Shown: in pieces, positions 1-5,136 of the stretch
Numbering within the stretch: position 1 is the first letter of the stretch
Layout: every line of letters begins with the position of its first letter
Assembly (NCBI GenBank): GCA_019419525.1
Contig: DXZU01000037.1
Span: 1-6,485, forward strand
Direction of reading: 5' to 3'
DNA: 6,485 nucleotides
DNA from: Collinsella sp.
Lineage (GTDB): Bacteria > Actinomycetota > Coriobacteriia > Coriobacteriales > Coriobacteriaceae
The notes under the pieces: generated by a model
Databases searched by the model: none
What the model was told of the DNA's origin: nothing
Seen by the model: only the letters and a program-made list of their open reading frames with translations
Program-made: the position numbers and the translations under genes

Positions 1-18
1 CATAGCGGGTGGTTTAAA

Positions 19-39
19 GCTGGCCGCTGCGCGGCCAGC
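19..39. other. Short GC-rich hairpin
   Basis: Positions 19-27 (GCTGGCCGC) and 31-39 (GCGGCCAGC) form a perfect 9-bp stem around a 3-base loop. Read on the minus strand it is followed by TTTAAACC, so it could be a second, weaker terminator behind the permease gene. It could also belong to whatever lies left of the window. The T-run is poor and the assignment is uncertain. Confidence 0.4.
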
Positions 40-57
40 AGACTAAAGTCTTGAACG

Positions 58-95
58 AAATACGGCCCCGCAGCTCAATAAGCTGCGGGGCCGTA
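58..95 (-). terminator. Intrinsic terminator of the PTS permease gene
   Basis: Positions 61-75 and 81-95 make a perfect 15-bp stem (TACGGCCCCGCAGCT and its complement) with the 5-base loop CAATA. On the minus strand the stem is followed by TTTCGTT, a short U-tract. It begins 35 bases past the permease stop codon, so this gene probably ends its transcript here and no further gene in the same operon follows on this side. Confidence 0.75.
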
Positions 96-130
96 CTATA
101 CACCGACGAATTAACGACGGAGTGCATCCA

Positions 131-1825
131 CTATTTGGCCAGCTCCTGAACGATCCAGTCAATTGCACCTTCGGGATCGTTGGTAAGGTCGATATACTCC
201 TTGCCCCTTGTGGTGAGCAGTTTAATTCCAAGGCGATCGGTATCGGCCTTCATAGCGTCATAGTACATGCGTGCCTGGGGCGCCAGAACAATCACGTTGT
301 ACTGATCCATCGTCTCATAGTGGCTTCCGTACGCACCGGACTGAGAAACCAGATCGACACCCTTAGCAGCGGCACCTTCGCGAAGAGCATTTGCCAAGAG
401 AGTCGAAGTGCCGGCACCCTGGCAAAGCACAAGCACGCGGATCTGCTCCGCCTTGTCCTTTACCGCCTCGAGAGCTTTTGCGACATTTTCCTGTGCGGCA
501 ATAGCATCTGCATCCGAGTTTCCTGCAGTCTCCTTTGCAGACTCTTCCAAACAAAGCTGATGGTCATACGCCTTGCAGAACGGATAGTAAATCACAAAGT
601 CAACGACCAACAGCACTGCCATCAATACGAGAGAACGCAGATCGAGACCCGTGGTGAGGAACGCACCGATTGGGCCGGGAAGCGCCCACGGCATGGTATA
701 CATGGGGGCGTTCATTCCAATGACGTCAATGAAAAATTTACCGATAATGGCGTTGACCATAGGAGCCACTAGGAAGGGCACGAACATATAGGGATTGAGA
801 ACAATCGGCATACCGAAGATAACGGGCTCGTTAACTCCAAAAATCACCGGGATAATCGATGCCTTGCCCATGGCTTTAAGCTGCTTGGAACGCATAAACA
901 TGATCAGGATAATAGGAACGATGAACGTGCAGCCAGAACCGCCCAGACCGCCGATGAAGCTTGTAAAGTCCTGCGTAAGAGCAATTGACGGGTGTCCACC
1001 TGCTTGGAAAACCTCAAGATTGGTAACGGTATTGCCGTAGAGCGCAGCATTGATCGGACTCATGACAACCGAAGCACCGTGGATACCCATAAATTGGAAA
1101 AGTGCGACCGCGCCTTCGATAAGCGCCATGCCAGGATAGGTGTCGACCGCGGAGAACAGCGGCGAGATGAGAGCGGATACCAAATTGGCGAACGGCACAG
1201 CAAGCAGCTTGCGGCTCGCAAGATCGATAAAAGCGCACGCAAGGATCGAAAATCCAAATGCAAAGATATCGCGAAAACTCTGCGCAATAGAGCCAGGGAC
1301 CTCTTTGGGAAGCTTGATCGTCACATTATGGCTAATGCACACCTTATAGATATTAACGGTCAAGAATGCGGCTACGAACGCAGCGAGAAAACCCTTGGTT
1401 CCCATATAGCCGGTTTCAAAAACAGATGTATCTGCTCCGCCAATCGAGACAACATCGTTCGTCACCGATAGCAAGAGCATGCCGCACATGGCACAAACCA
1501 TGCACGAGGTGGGGTTGAGAGATTTACCCGAAGGCATGCGACGGTTCATCGACATGGCAAGTGAGCTCGCCGTGGTGCCGGCCACCATAATGCCAAGAAG
1601 TCCCATGGTATATGCATAGATTTTATTGAAGAAATCCAGCACCTCAGACGGAAGCGTGATGCCTACATAGGCAGGGAGCGTCGAAAGAAGAAGGAACAGG
1701 CTCGAGAACAGCACAATTGGCATATTCGAGAGAAAGCCATCCTTAATCGCCACCAGATAAATGTTCCTCGAGATTTTGTCGAAGAGGGGCTGGTGTTTTT
1801 CAAGGAATTTGACGATAGCGTCCAT
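131..1825 (-). CDS. lacE: PTS lactose/cellobiose-family EIICB permease (LacE-like)
   Basis: This is a membrane sugar transporter of the phosphoenolpyruvate phosphotransferase system that imports and phosphorylates a beta-galactoside or beta-glucoside. The chosen ATG gives 564 residues and has AAAGGATG 5 bases upstream; an ATG 10 codons earlier lacks such a site. Residues 1 to about 420 are the hydrophobic IIC domain. His249 (in GIHG) and Glu333 (in GVNEPVIFG) match the conserved substrate-binding His and Glu of the ChbC/LacE family. A hydrophilic Ala/Glu-rich linker (about 425-460) leads to a IIB domain with Cys468 in CQGAGTS, the phosphocysteine site. The domain order, length and many segments (KEVP, APMVN, DTDRLGIKL) match staphylococcal LacE as I recall it. 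The exact sugar cannot be read from sequence, and cellobiose-type relatives share this layout. No EIIA gene is nearby. Confidence 0.93.
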   Translation of the reverse strand: MDAIVKFLEKHQPLFDKISRNIYLVAIKDGFLSNMPIVLFSSLFLLLSTLPAYVGITLPSEVLDFFNKIYAYTMGLLGIMVAGTTASSLAMSMNRRMPSGKSLNPTSCMVCAMCGMLLLSVTNDVVSIGGADTSVFETGYMGTKGFLAAFVAAFLTVNIYKVCISHNVTIKLPKEVPGSIAQSFRDIFAFGFSILACAFIDLASRKLLAVPFANLVSALISPLFSAVDTYPGMALIEGAVALFQFMGIHGASVVMSPINAALYGNTVTNLEVFQAGGHPSIALTQDFTSFIGGLGGSGCTFIVPIILIMFMRSKQLKAMGKASIIPVIFGVNEPVIFGMPIVLNPYMFVPFLVAPMVNAIIGKFFIDVIGMNAPMYTMPWALPGPIGAFLTTGLDLRSLVLMAVLLVVDFVIYYPFCKAYDHQLCLEESAKETAGNSDADAIAAQENVAKALEAVKDKAEQIRVLVLCQGAGTSTLLANALREGAAAKGVDLVSQSGAYGSHYETMDQYNVIVLAPQARMYYDAMKADTDRLGIKLLTTRGKEYIDLTNDPEGAIDWIVQELAK

Positions 1826-1893
1826 AACACATCCTTTCATGATTCCCGGGCACACAACGATTTATCCGGACTCAACCGTCGTCGTCCCCGTTT

Positions 1894-1917
1894 GTATCCA
1901 CTTATGTAAGTGAATAC
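1894..1917. promoter_or_regulatory. Near-perfect palindromic operator candidate in the permease leader
   Basis: The left arm GTATCCACTTA (1894-1904) and right arm TAAGTGAATAC (1907-1917) are inverted copies with one mismatch, around a central TG. The inner 14 bases (CACTTA-TG-TAAGTG) are perfectly symmetrical. The 2-base loop makes a DNA-binding site more likely than an RNA hairpin. It lies between the predicted permease promoter and the permease start codon, where a bound repressor would block elongation. The adjacent GntR protein is the natural candidate, but this is inferred from position. Confidence 0.55.
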
Positions 1918-1963
1918 GTTCTTGTGCGAAATGTAATATCATTTGCGCGATTTGTCATAACCA

Positions 1964-1992
1964 ATTCTTTTTCCGCTTTGTCGATATGTCAA
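1964..1992 (-). promoter_or_regulatory. Candidate promoter for the PTS permease
   Basis: Read on the minus strand there is a consensus -35 TTGACA (1987-1992), a 17-base spacer and a -10 AAGAAT (1964-1969, four of six consensus bases). Transcription would start near 1957 and leave an untranslated leader of about 130 bases that contains the 24-bp palindrome. The -10 box is mediocre, so the exact start is uncertain. Confidence 0.5.
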
Positions 1993-2008
1993 GAATTCAA
2001 ATACTTAT

Positions 2009-2020
2009 TCGGTGAACGGT
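2009..2020. repeat. Twelve-base inverted element, copy 1 (permease side)
   Basis: TCGGTGAACGGT here is the exact reverse complement of 2086-2097. The two copies are separated by 65 bases, centre-to-centre 77 bases. This copy lies 16 bases upstream of the TTGACA box of the minus-strand promoter, an activator-like or looping position. It could be one of a pair of operators for a regulator of the divergent genes. Confidence 0.6.
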
Positions 2021-2080
2021 AGTTGATTAATTTAATGTTTTCCCAGCTAAAGGCTATTTTTTCCGAGCAATACAATAAGC

Positions 2081-2108
2081 TTGCAACCGTTCACCGATTG
2101 GATATAAC
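2081..2108 (+). promoter_or_regulatory. Candidate promoter for the DUF7916 gene
   Basis: A -35 TTGCAA (2081-2086) and -10 TATAAC (2103-2108) are 16 bases apart. Transcription would begin near 2115, leaving a leader of about 67 bases. The second copy of the 12-base inverted element fills most of the spacer, so a bound protein would directly compete with RNA polymerase. Confidence 0.5.
2086..2097. repeat. Twelve-base inverted element, copy 2 (inside plus-strand promoter)
   Basis: ACCGTTCACCGA is the exact inverted match of 2009-2020. It overlaps the last base of the -35 box and occupies the spacer of the plus-strand promoter, a classical repressor position. The element is not itself palindromic, so each copy may be a half site or an asymmetric site. 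Confidence 0.6.
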
Positions 2109-2117
2109 ATATTGAAT

Positions 2118-2135
2118 ATATTGTTGTAACAATAT
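2118..2135. promoter_or_regulatory. AT-rich 18-bp palindrome at the plus-strand start point
   Basis: ATATTGTT (2118-2125) and AACAATAT (2128-2135) are perfect inverted arms around GT. The palindrome lies just downstream of the predicted start point of the DUF7916 transcript, a typical place for a repressor operator. Its AT-richness makes a chance match more likely than for the other sites here, so confidence is modest. Confidence 0.4.
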
Positions 2136-2181
2136 TAGAGACAATGTCACAAGCCTGTCGTTCTAGTCAAAGGAAGTAACA

Positions 2182-3102
2182 ATGCCCAAACGATTACTGA
2201 ACATGTCCGCATCCGATTTTGCCGCCACGTCACCCATGGATCTAAAGCAGGCAATTCTGGCTTCCGAGGGACGTACCATCATGGCGGAAAACGTACCCTC
2301 TTCCCAATTTCTCGGCGGCGTTACTAATGCAGAAATCGAACGTGCCGCAGGTGCCGACCTGCTTCTGTTTAACGCGCTCGATGTGTTCGATCCAGTTATT
2401 GCCGGTATTCCAGATGATCTCAATGAAAACCCGGTCACTTGGGTGAAGCGAGCATGCGGAAGGCCCATTGGCGTCAATATGGAGCCAGTTGATAACGAGG
2501 CAGAGATGTCTGAATCCCGTACGGAAATCCCCATGGGTCGTCGCGTCTCTCCCAAGACCTTAGAAAAGGCAAACGAACTCGGATTTGATTTTATTTGCCT
2601 CACAGGCAACCCTGGAACTGGCGTCTCCAACGATGCAATCGCCCATTCGATCAAACTCTCCAAAGAGCATTTCAATGGCCTGATCATAGCCGGAAAAATG
2701 CATGGAGCAGGCGTTGCGGAACCTGTCATGACGCTCGAAATTGCGCGCAAGTTTGTTGACCTCGGCGTCGATATCCTTCTCGTACCAGCCCCCTACACCG
2801 TCCCTTGCTTCCAAGAAGCAGACCTGCGCGCCATCGTAGACTTTGTACGATCCCACAACGTAGGCAAGTCAATTGAAGAGAAGGTTCTCGTCATGGCGGC
2901 GAACGGGACGAGTCAAGACTCCTGCGACAGCGAGACCATTAAGAAAATAGGCCTTGCAGCAAAAGCAGCCGGCGCTGACCTCCAACATATCGGGGACTCC
3001 ATGAACGGTATTTGCCTGCCCCAGAATATCTTCACGCTCGGACAAGCCCTTCGTGGATACAGGCATCAGATCGTCATGCTGAGCCGCTCTGTGATACGTT
3101 AA
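2182..3102 (+). CDS. DUF7916-type putative TIM-barrel protein beside a PTS
   Basis: This 306-residue soluble protein resembles a conserved family (DUF7916, as I recall it) often found beside lactose/cellobiose-type PTS genes in Firmicutes; its reaction is not known to me. The ATG is preceded by AAAGGAAG about 6 bases upstream. No signal peptide or membrane segment is visible. Regularly spaced strand-plus-loop motifs suggest an (alpha/beta)8 barrel: RPIGVNMEPVD (94-104), FICLTGNPGTGVSN (137-150), LIIAGKMHGAG (167-177), ILLVPAPYTVP (198-208), VMAANGTSQDS (237-247) and LQHIGDSMNG (267-276). The Gly-rich loops could hold a phosphorylated ligand, as in PEP-mutase-like or phosphosugar-processing barrels, but no catalytic residue can be assigned. 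A role on the sugar phosphate delivered by the divergent permease is inference. It is followed 54 bases later by the GntR gene, probably in one operon. Confidence 0.85.
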   Translation: MPKRLLNMSASDFAATSPMDLKQAILASEGRTIMAENVPSSQFLGGVTNAEIERAAGADLLLFNALDVFDPVIAGIPDDLNENPVTWVKRACGRPIGVNMEPVDNEAEMSESRTEIPMGRRVSPKTLEKANELGFDFICLTGNPGTGVSNDAIAHSIKLSKEHFNGLIIAGKMHGAGVAEPVMTLEIARKFVDLGVDILLVPAPYTVPCFQEADLRAIVDFVRSHNVGKSIEEKVLVMAANGTSQDSCDSETIKKIGLAAKAAGADLQHIGDSMNGICLPQNIFTLGQALRGYRHQIVMLSRSVIR

Positions 3103-3156
3103 GGTTACCTTGCCCACGTTACATCCCGACTGAGGCAACCATCAGGTATAACCAAC

Positions 3157-3894
3157 ATGCAAACTGAGGCTCTAATGCTCGATACACACGAAAAACGGCC
3201 ACTCTATTTACAGCTCACCGACGCGCTGCTCAAGCAGATCGTCGATGAATATCAAGCAGACGATAAACTTCCAACAGAAATGGAACTCTGCGACGAATAC
3301 GCCGTAAGCAGAACAACCGTCCGACTTGCCATGAGTGAGCTGGAGCGTCGTGGAAGTATCTATCGAATCCAAGGTAAGGGGTCGTTTGTTGCACCGAAAC
3401 GCGTTAGCGAGCTCAATTCACTTTTAGACTTTGACTTTGCAAGCCATTGCGATGGCGTTGATCCGGATGCCATCACCAAACATTTCGGCGGCCTCACATC
3501 AGGTCGTCCAATTTCCGTAATGATGCTCCAACAATTTGGATGTCAAAGTCGCGATGAAATTCAGCGTCTTGAATTGACCTACGAACTTGAAGGCAGCTTC
3601 ATAGGCGCTGATACGTTCTTCATTTCAAAGTCGCGCGTTCCGAATAACCAGTTAGATTTTCAGGCATTTAGCAGAATCATGGACGACTTGTCCAAGTCTA
3701 TCCAATCTGTTAGGGAAAGCTATAGAGCACGTCAGCTTAGCGATTCCGAAGCCAGTAATTATGGTGTTGCAAAACTTCCGGTCATCGAACTGACTCATTA
3801 TGCTTACGACTCCGGAGGCAAACTAATCTCAATTGTCTGCCGCACCGTCTTAACTGGGCGAATCCCTTATCAAAACTTTATTTTCAAGTCCTAA
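3157..3894 (+). CDS. GntR-family (HutC/UTRA) transcriptional regulator
   Basis: This is a cytoplasmic DNA-binding regulator, usually a repressor, of 245 residues, normal for the HutC subfamily. The N-terminal winged helix-turn-helix spans about residues 14-79: PLYLQL opens it, LPTEMELCDEYAVSRTTVRLAM holds the helices and GKGSFVA closes the wing. Residues about 100-240 form the UTRA ligand-binding domain, which in relatives binds small sugar phosphates or related metabolites. The start is uncertain. The first ATG has only AGG 10 bases upstream, whereas an in-frame ATG at 3175 has TGAGG 5 bases upstream. A TATAAC at 3147-3152 could be a -10 box for a separate short transcript, which would favour 3175. 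Lying behind the DUF7916 gene and across from the permease, it probably controls both; the palindrome at 1894-1917 is a plausible target. Confidence 0.92.
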   Translation: MQTEALMLDTHEKRPLYLQLTDALLKQIVDEYQADDKLPTEMELCDEYAVSRTTVRLAMSELERRGSIYRIQGKGSFVAPKRVSELNSLLDFDFASHCDGVDPDAITKHFGGLTSGRPISVMMLQQFGCQSRDEIQRLELTYELEGSFIGADTFFISKSRVPNNQLDFQAFSRIMDDLSKSIQSVRESYRARQLSDSEASNYGVAKLPVIELTHYAYDSGGKLISIVCRTVLTGRIPYQNFIFKS

Positions 3895-3906
3895 TGTTCT
3901 TTTTCT

Positions 3907-3969
3907 TTTGTCTCGATCTGTAACACGTAGCCGAGTTTTTAAGTCCTAACCGTTACAGATCGAGACAAA
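3907..3969. repeat. Palindromic repeat unit 1
   Basis: Positions 3907-3924 (TTTGTCTCGATCTGTAAC) and 3952-3969 are perfect 18-bp inverted arms around a 27-base loop. The core 61 bases (3908-3968) align without gaps to unit 2 at 3989-4049 with 45 of 61 identical. It begins 13 bases after the GntR stop codon and could serve as a transcription end, but neither side of the stem has a proper T-run, so a repeat element or structured RNA fits better. Confidence 0.75.
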
Positions 3970-3988
3970 CAAGGTAGACCCCGCCGAA

Positions 3989-4049
3989 TTGTCTCAATCT
4001 GTAACACTTAGACCGGTTTTGGACGTCTAGATGTTACAGGTTGAGACGA
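3989..4049. repeat. Palindromic repeat unit 2
   Basis: Positions 3989-4006 (TTGTCTCAATCTGTAACA) and 4032-4049 pair over 18 positions, 16 Watson-Crick and two T-G. Inside, TAGAC (4009-4013) pairs with GTCTA (4025-4029). Outside, GACCCC (3977-3982) can pair with GGGGTC (4059-4064). Relative to unit 1 the pair G-C at element positions 8/54 has become A-T, and two T-A pairs have become T-G, so pairing is preserved despite divergence. The repeat period is 81 bases. Confidence 0.75.
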
Positions 4050-4071
4050 TTTGATTGTGGGGTCCTCATTT

Positions 4072-4100
4072 GCGCGTCATATTGCGTAGCGCTGACGCGC
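4072..4100. other. Hairpin in the gene-free gap before the DeoR gene
   Basis: GCGCGTCA (4072-4079) and TGACGCGC (4093-4100) form a perfect 8-bp stem with a 13-base loop. It stands between the tail of the GntR gene and the tail of the convergent DeoR gene, where a terminator for either is expected. The plus-strand sequence after it (TGGTTTCC) has only a weak T-run, so function is uncertain. Confidence 0.35.
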
Positions 4101-4117
4101 TGGTTTCCACAATGACA

Positions 4118-4134
4118 GGAGGTAAAAGTCCTCC
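4118..4134. other. Small hairpin downstream of the DeoR gene
   Basis: GGAGG (4118-4122) and CCTCC (4130-4134) form a 5-bp stem with a 7-base loop, 33 bases past the DeoR stop on the minus strand. It may contribute to ending the DeoR transcript, but no T-run follows. The AGGAGGT at 4117-4123 looks like a ribosome site on the plus strand, yet no start codon follows at a suitable distance. Confidence 0.25.
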
Positions 4135-4166
4135 CGCATCGCCTGTTGGCAATCCCGTAGCGTTAG

Positions 4167-4931
4167 CTAGCAGATGACCTGTGTGTGCTCCTCGATGGCG
4201 GCGCGGTCCTCGACCGAGATACTCGGCTCGCACACCACGGCGTCCAAACTGTCCAGGCGACAGAAGGTGTAGAAGTCGCGCTTGCCGATCTTGCTGGAGT
4301 CGGCAATCAGATAGCGCGAGTCGGCCTTGCTAAAGGCGAGCTGCTGGATGCGGCCCTCTTCCATGTTAGACGTAGACACGTCGCCGTCCAAAATGCCGTT
4401 GGCACCGATAAAGGCTGCATCGATGCCCAGCGCACGCAAGGTATCCTCGGCCGTGGGGCCCACAAAGGCGGCAGTGCGGCGGCGGTACACGCCGCCCACC
4501 AGGCACAGTTCGCAGTCTTCGCGCGCCTCGAGCAGGTTAAACACCGAAAGCGAATTGGTCACAATGCGCAGGCGAAACGCCGGCAGCATCGAGGCCATCT
4601 GCTCAACCGTGGTGCCCGTGCCCAAAAAGATGGTCGAGCCTTCCTCGATAAGCTCCACAGAACGGCGCGCAATCTGCAACTTTTCCTCGGCATGCTTCGT
4701 GCGCTTTTCGCTGTGCGAATACTCATGGCGCAGCATAGCGTGTGGACGGCCCTGTGCACTGCGGGCTCCGCCGTGCACGCGCTCGATCTCGCCCAGGCTC
4801 GCAAGCTCCTCAAGGTCACGGCGGATCGTCATATCCGAGACACCTAACGCATCCGAAATCTCCTTGACCGAGACCGTTCCCTGTTCCTCGAGCAGCTGCC
4901 GAACCTTATCCTGTCGCTCCGCTTTAATCAC
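4167..4931 (-). CDS. DeoR/GlpR-family sugar-phosphate-responsive repressor
   Basis: This is a cytoplasmic transcription factor of 254 residues, typical for the DeoR family. I chose the GTG at 4929-4931 because GAGGA lies 6 bases upstream and the protein then begins MIKAERQDKVRQLL, the usual family start; a GTG 9 codons earlier has no ribosome site. The N-terminal helix-turn-helix (about 19-43, TVSVKEISDALGVSDMTIRR) carries the family signature. The C-terminal sensor has FLGTGTT (102-108), the phosphate-binding loop, followed by VTNSLSV (124-130), LVGG (144-147), DAAFIGANGI (171-180) and ADSSKIGKRDF (210-220). Relatives include LacR, GlpR and FruR, which bind phosphorylated sugars. It is divergent from galM and may control it; which sugar it senses cannot be told. 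Its high GC matches galM, not the PTS module. Confidence 0.93.
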   Translation of the reverse strand: MIKAERQDKVRQLLEEQGTVSVKEISDALGVSDMTIRRDLEELASLGEIERVHGGARSAQGRPHAMLRHEYSHSEKRTKHAEEKLQIARRSVELIEEGSTIFLGTGTTVEQMASMLPAFRLRIVTNSLSVFNLLEAREDCELCLVGGVYRRRTAAFVGPTAEDTLRALGIDAAFIGANGILDGDVSTSNMEEGRIQQLAFSKADSRYLIADSSKIGKRDFYTFCRLDSLDAVVCEPSISVEDRAAIEEHTQVIC

Positions 4932-4963
4932 GATGAGTCCTCGCTGTTCCACGCTCACGTCAA

Positions 4964-4982
4964 TTCAAACAATAACGAACAA
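4964..4982. promoter_or_regulatory. Possible DeoR-type operator
   Basis: On the minus strand this stretch reads TTTGTTCGTTATTGTTTGA, just downstream of the predicted -10 box of the DeoR gene. GTTCGTTA resembles the half site TGTTCGAT of the E. coli GlpR operator, and many DeoR proteins repress their own genes. The second half is a poor match, so this is a weak suggestion. Confidence 0.25.
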
Positions 4983-4991
4983 ATTGTATCA
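4983..4991 (-). promoter_or_regulatory. Extended -10 promoter of the DeoR gene
   Basis: On the minus strand TGATACAAT (TG, one base, then TACAAT at 4983-4988) matches an extended -10 element. No good -35 is visible at 16-18 bases, which is common for extended -10 promoters. Transcription would start near 4976, about 45 bases before the GTG. Confidence 0.5.
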
Positions 4992-5047
4992 GACTCGCGC
5001 GCGTCAGAAATGAACGCCCGCACAGCTCTAATCATCACTTTTTTGAG

Positions 5048-5075
5048 AAAAATACCCCCTGCTTTAGTGGGGTGT
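5048..5075 (-). terminator. Hairpin with minus-strand T-run between the divergent genes
   Basis: ACCCC (5054-5058) pairs with GGGGT (5069-5073) around a 10-base loop, with a further T-G and A-T pair outside. On the minus strand the stem is followed by ATTTTTC, a terminator-like U-run. It lies upstream of the predicted DeoR promoter, so it would stop antisense transcription arriving from galM, or attenuate a longer DeoR transcript. The stem is short. Confidence 0.4.
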
Positions 5076-5076
5076 A

Positions 5077-5105
5077 GTGATAATCTCGCCTGTTCGCGCT
5101 ACAGT
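5077..5105 (+). promoter_or_regulatory. Candidate galM promoter
   Basis: GTGATA (5077-5082) and TACAGT (5100-5105) are 17 bases apart, each matching the -35 and -10 consensus at four or so of six bases. Transcription would start near 5112, giving a leader of about 25 bases. No better candidate is visible upstream of the gene. Confidence 0.35.
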
Positions 5106-5136
5106 TTGTCGGAAATACCTCGATGTTAGGAACCAA

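Noticed and set aside
1..3. Possible minus-strand start codon at the left edge
   Set aside because: There is no ribosome site upstream and the sequence beyond the edge is unavailable.
122..1471. Open frames on the plus strand opposite the PTS permease (122-772 and 992-1471)
   Set aside because: They overlap a gene with clear IIC and IIB motifs, and their translations show no recognisable domain.
3907..4049. Possible CRISPR array
   Set aside because: There are only two units, each itself a long palindrome with a diverged loop, and no regular unique spacers or cas genes.
4112..4177. Twenty-one-codon frame starting at the ATG at 4112
   Set aside because: It has no ribosome site; the AGGAGGT lies inside the frame rather than before it, and no suitable start codon follows that site.
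4185..5013. Open frames on the plus strand opposite the DeoR gene
   Set aside because: The DeoR gene has family motifs throughout, a good start site and an extended -10 promoter; the opposite frames are low-complexity Arg/Ser/Ala translations.
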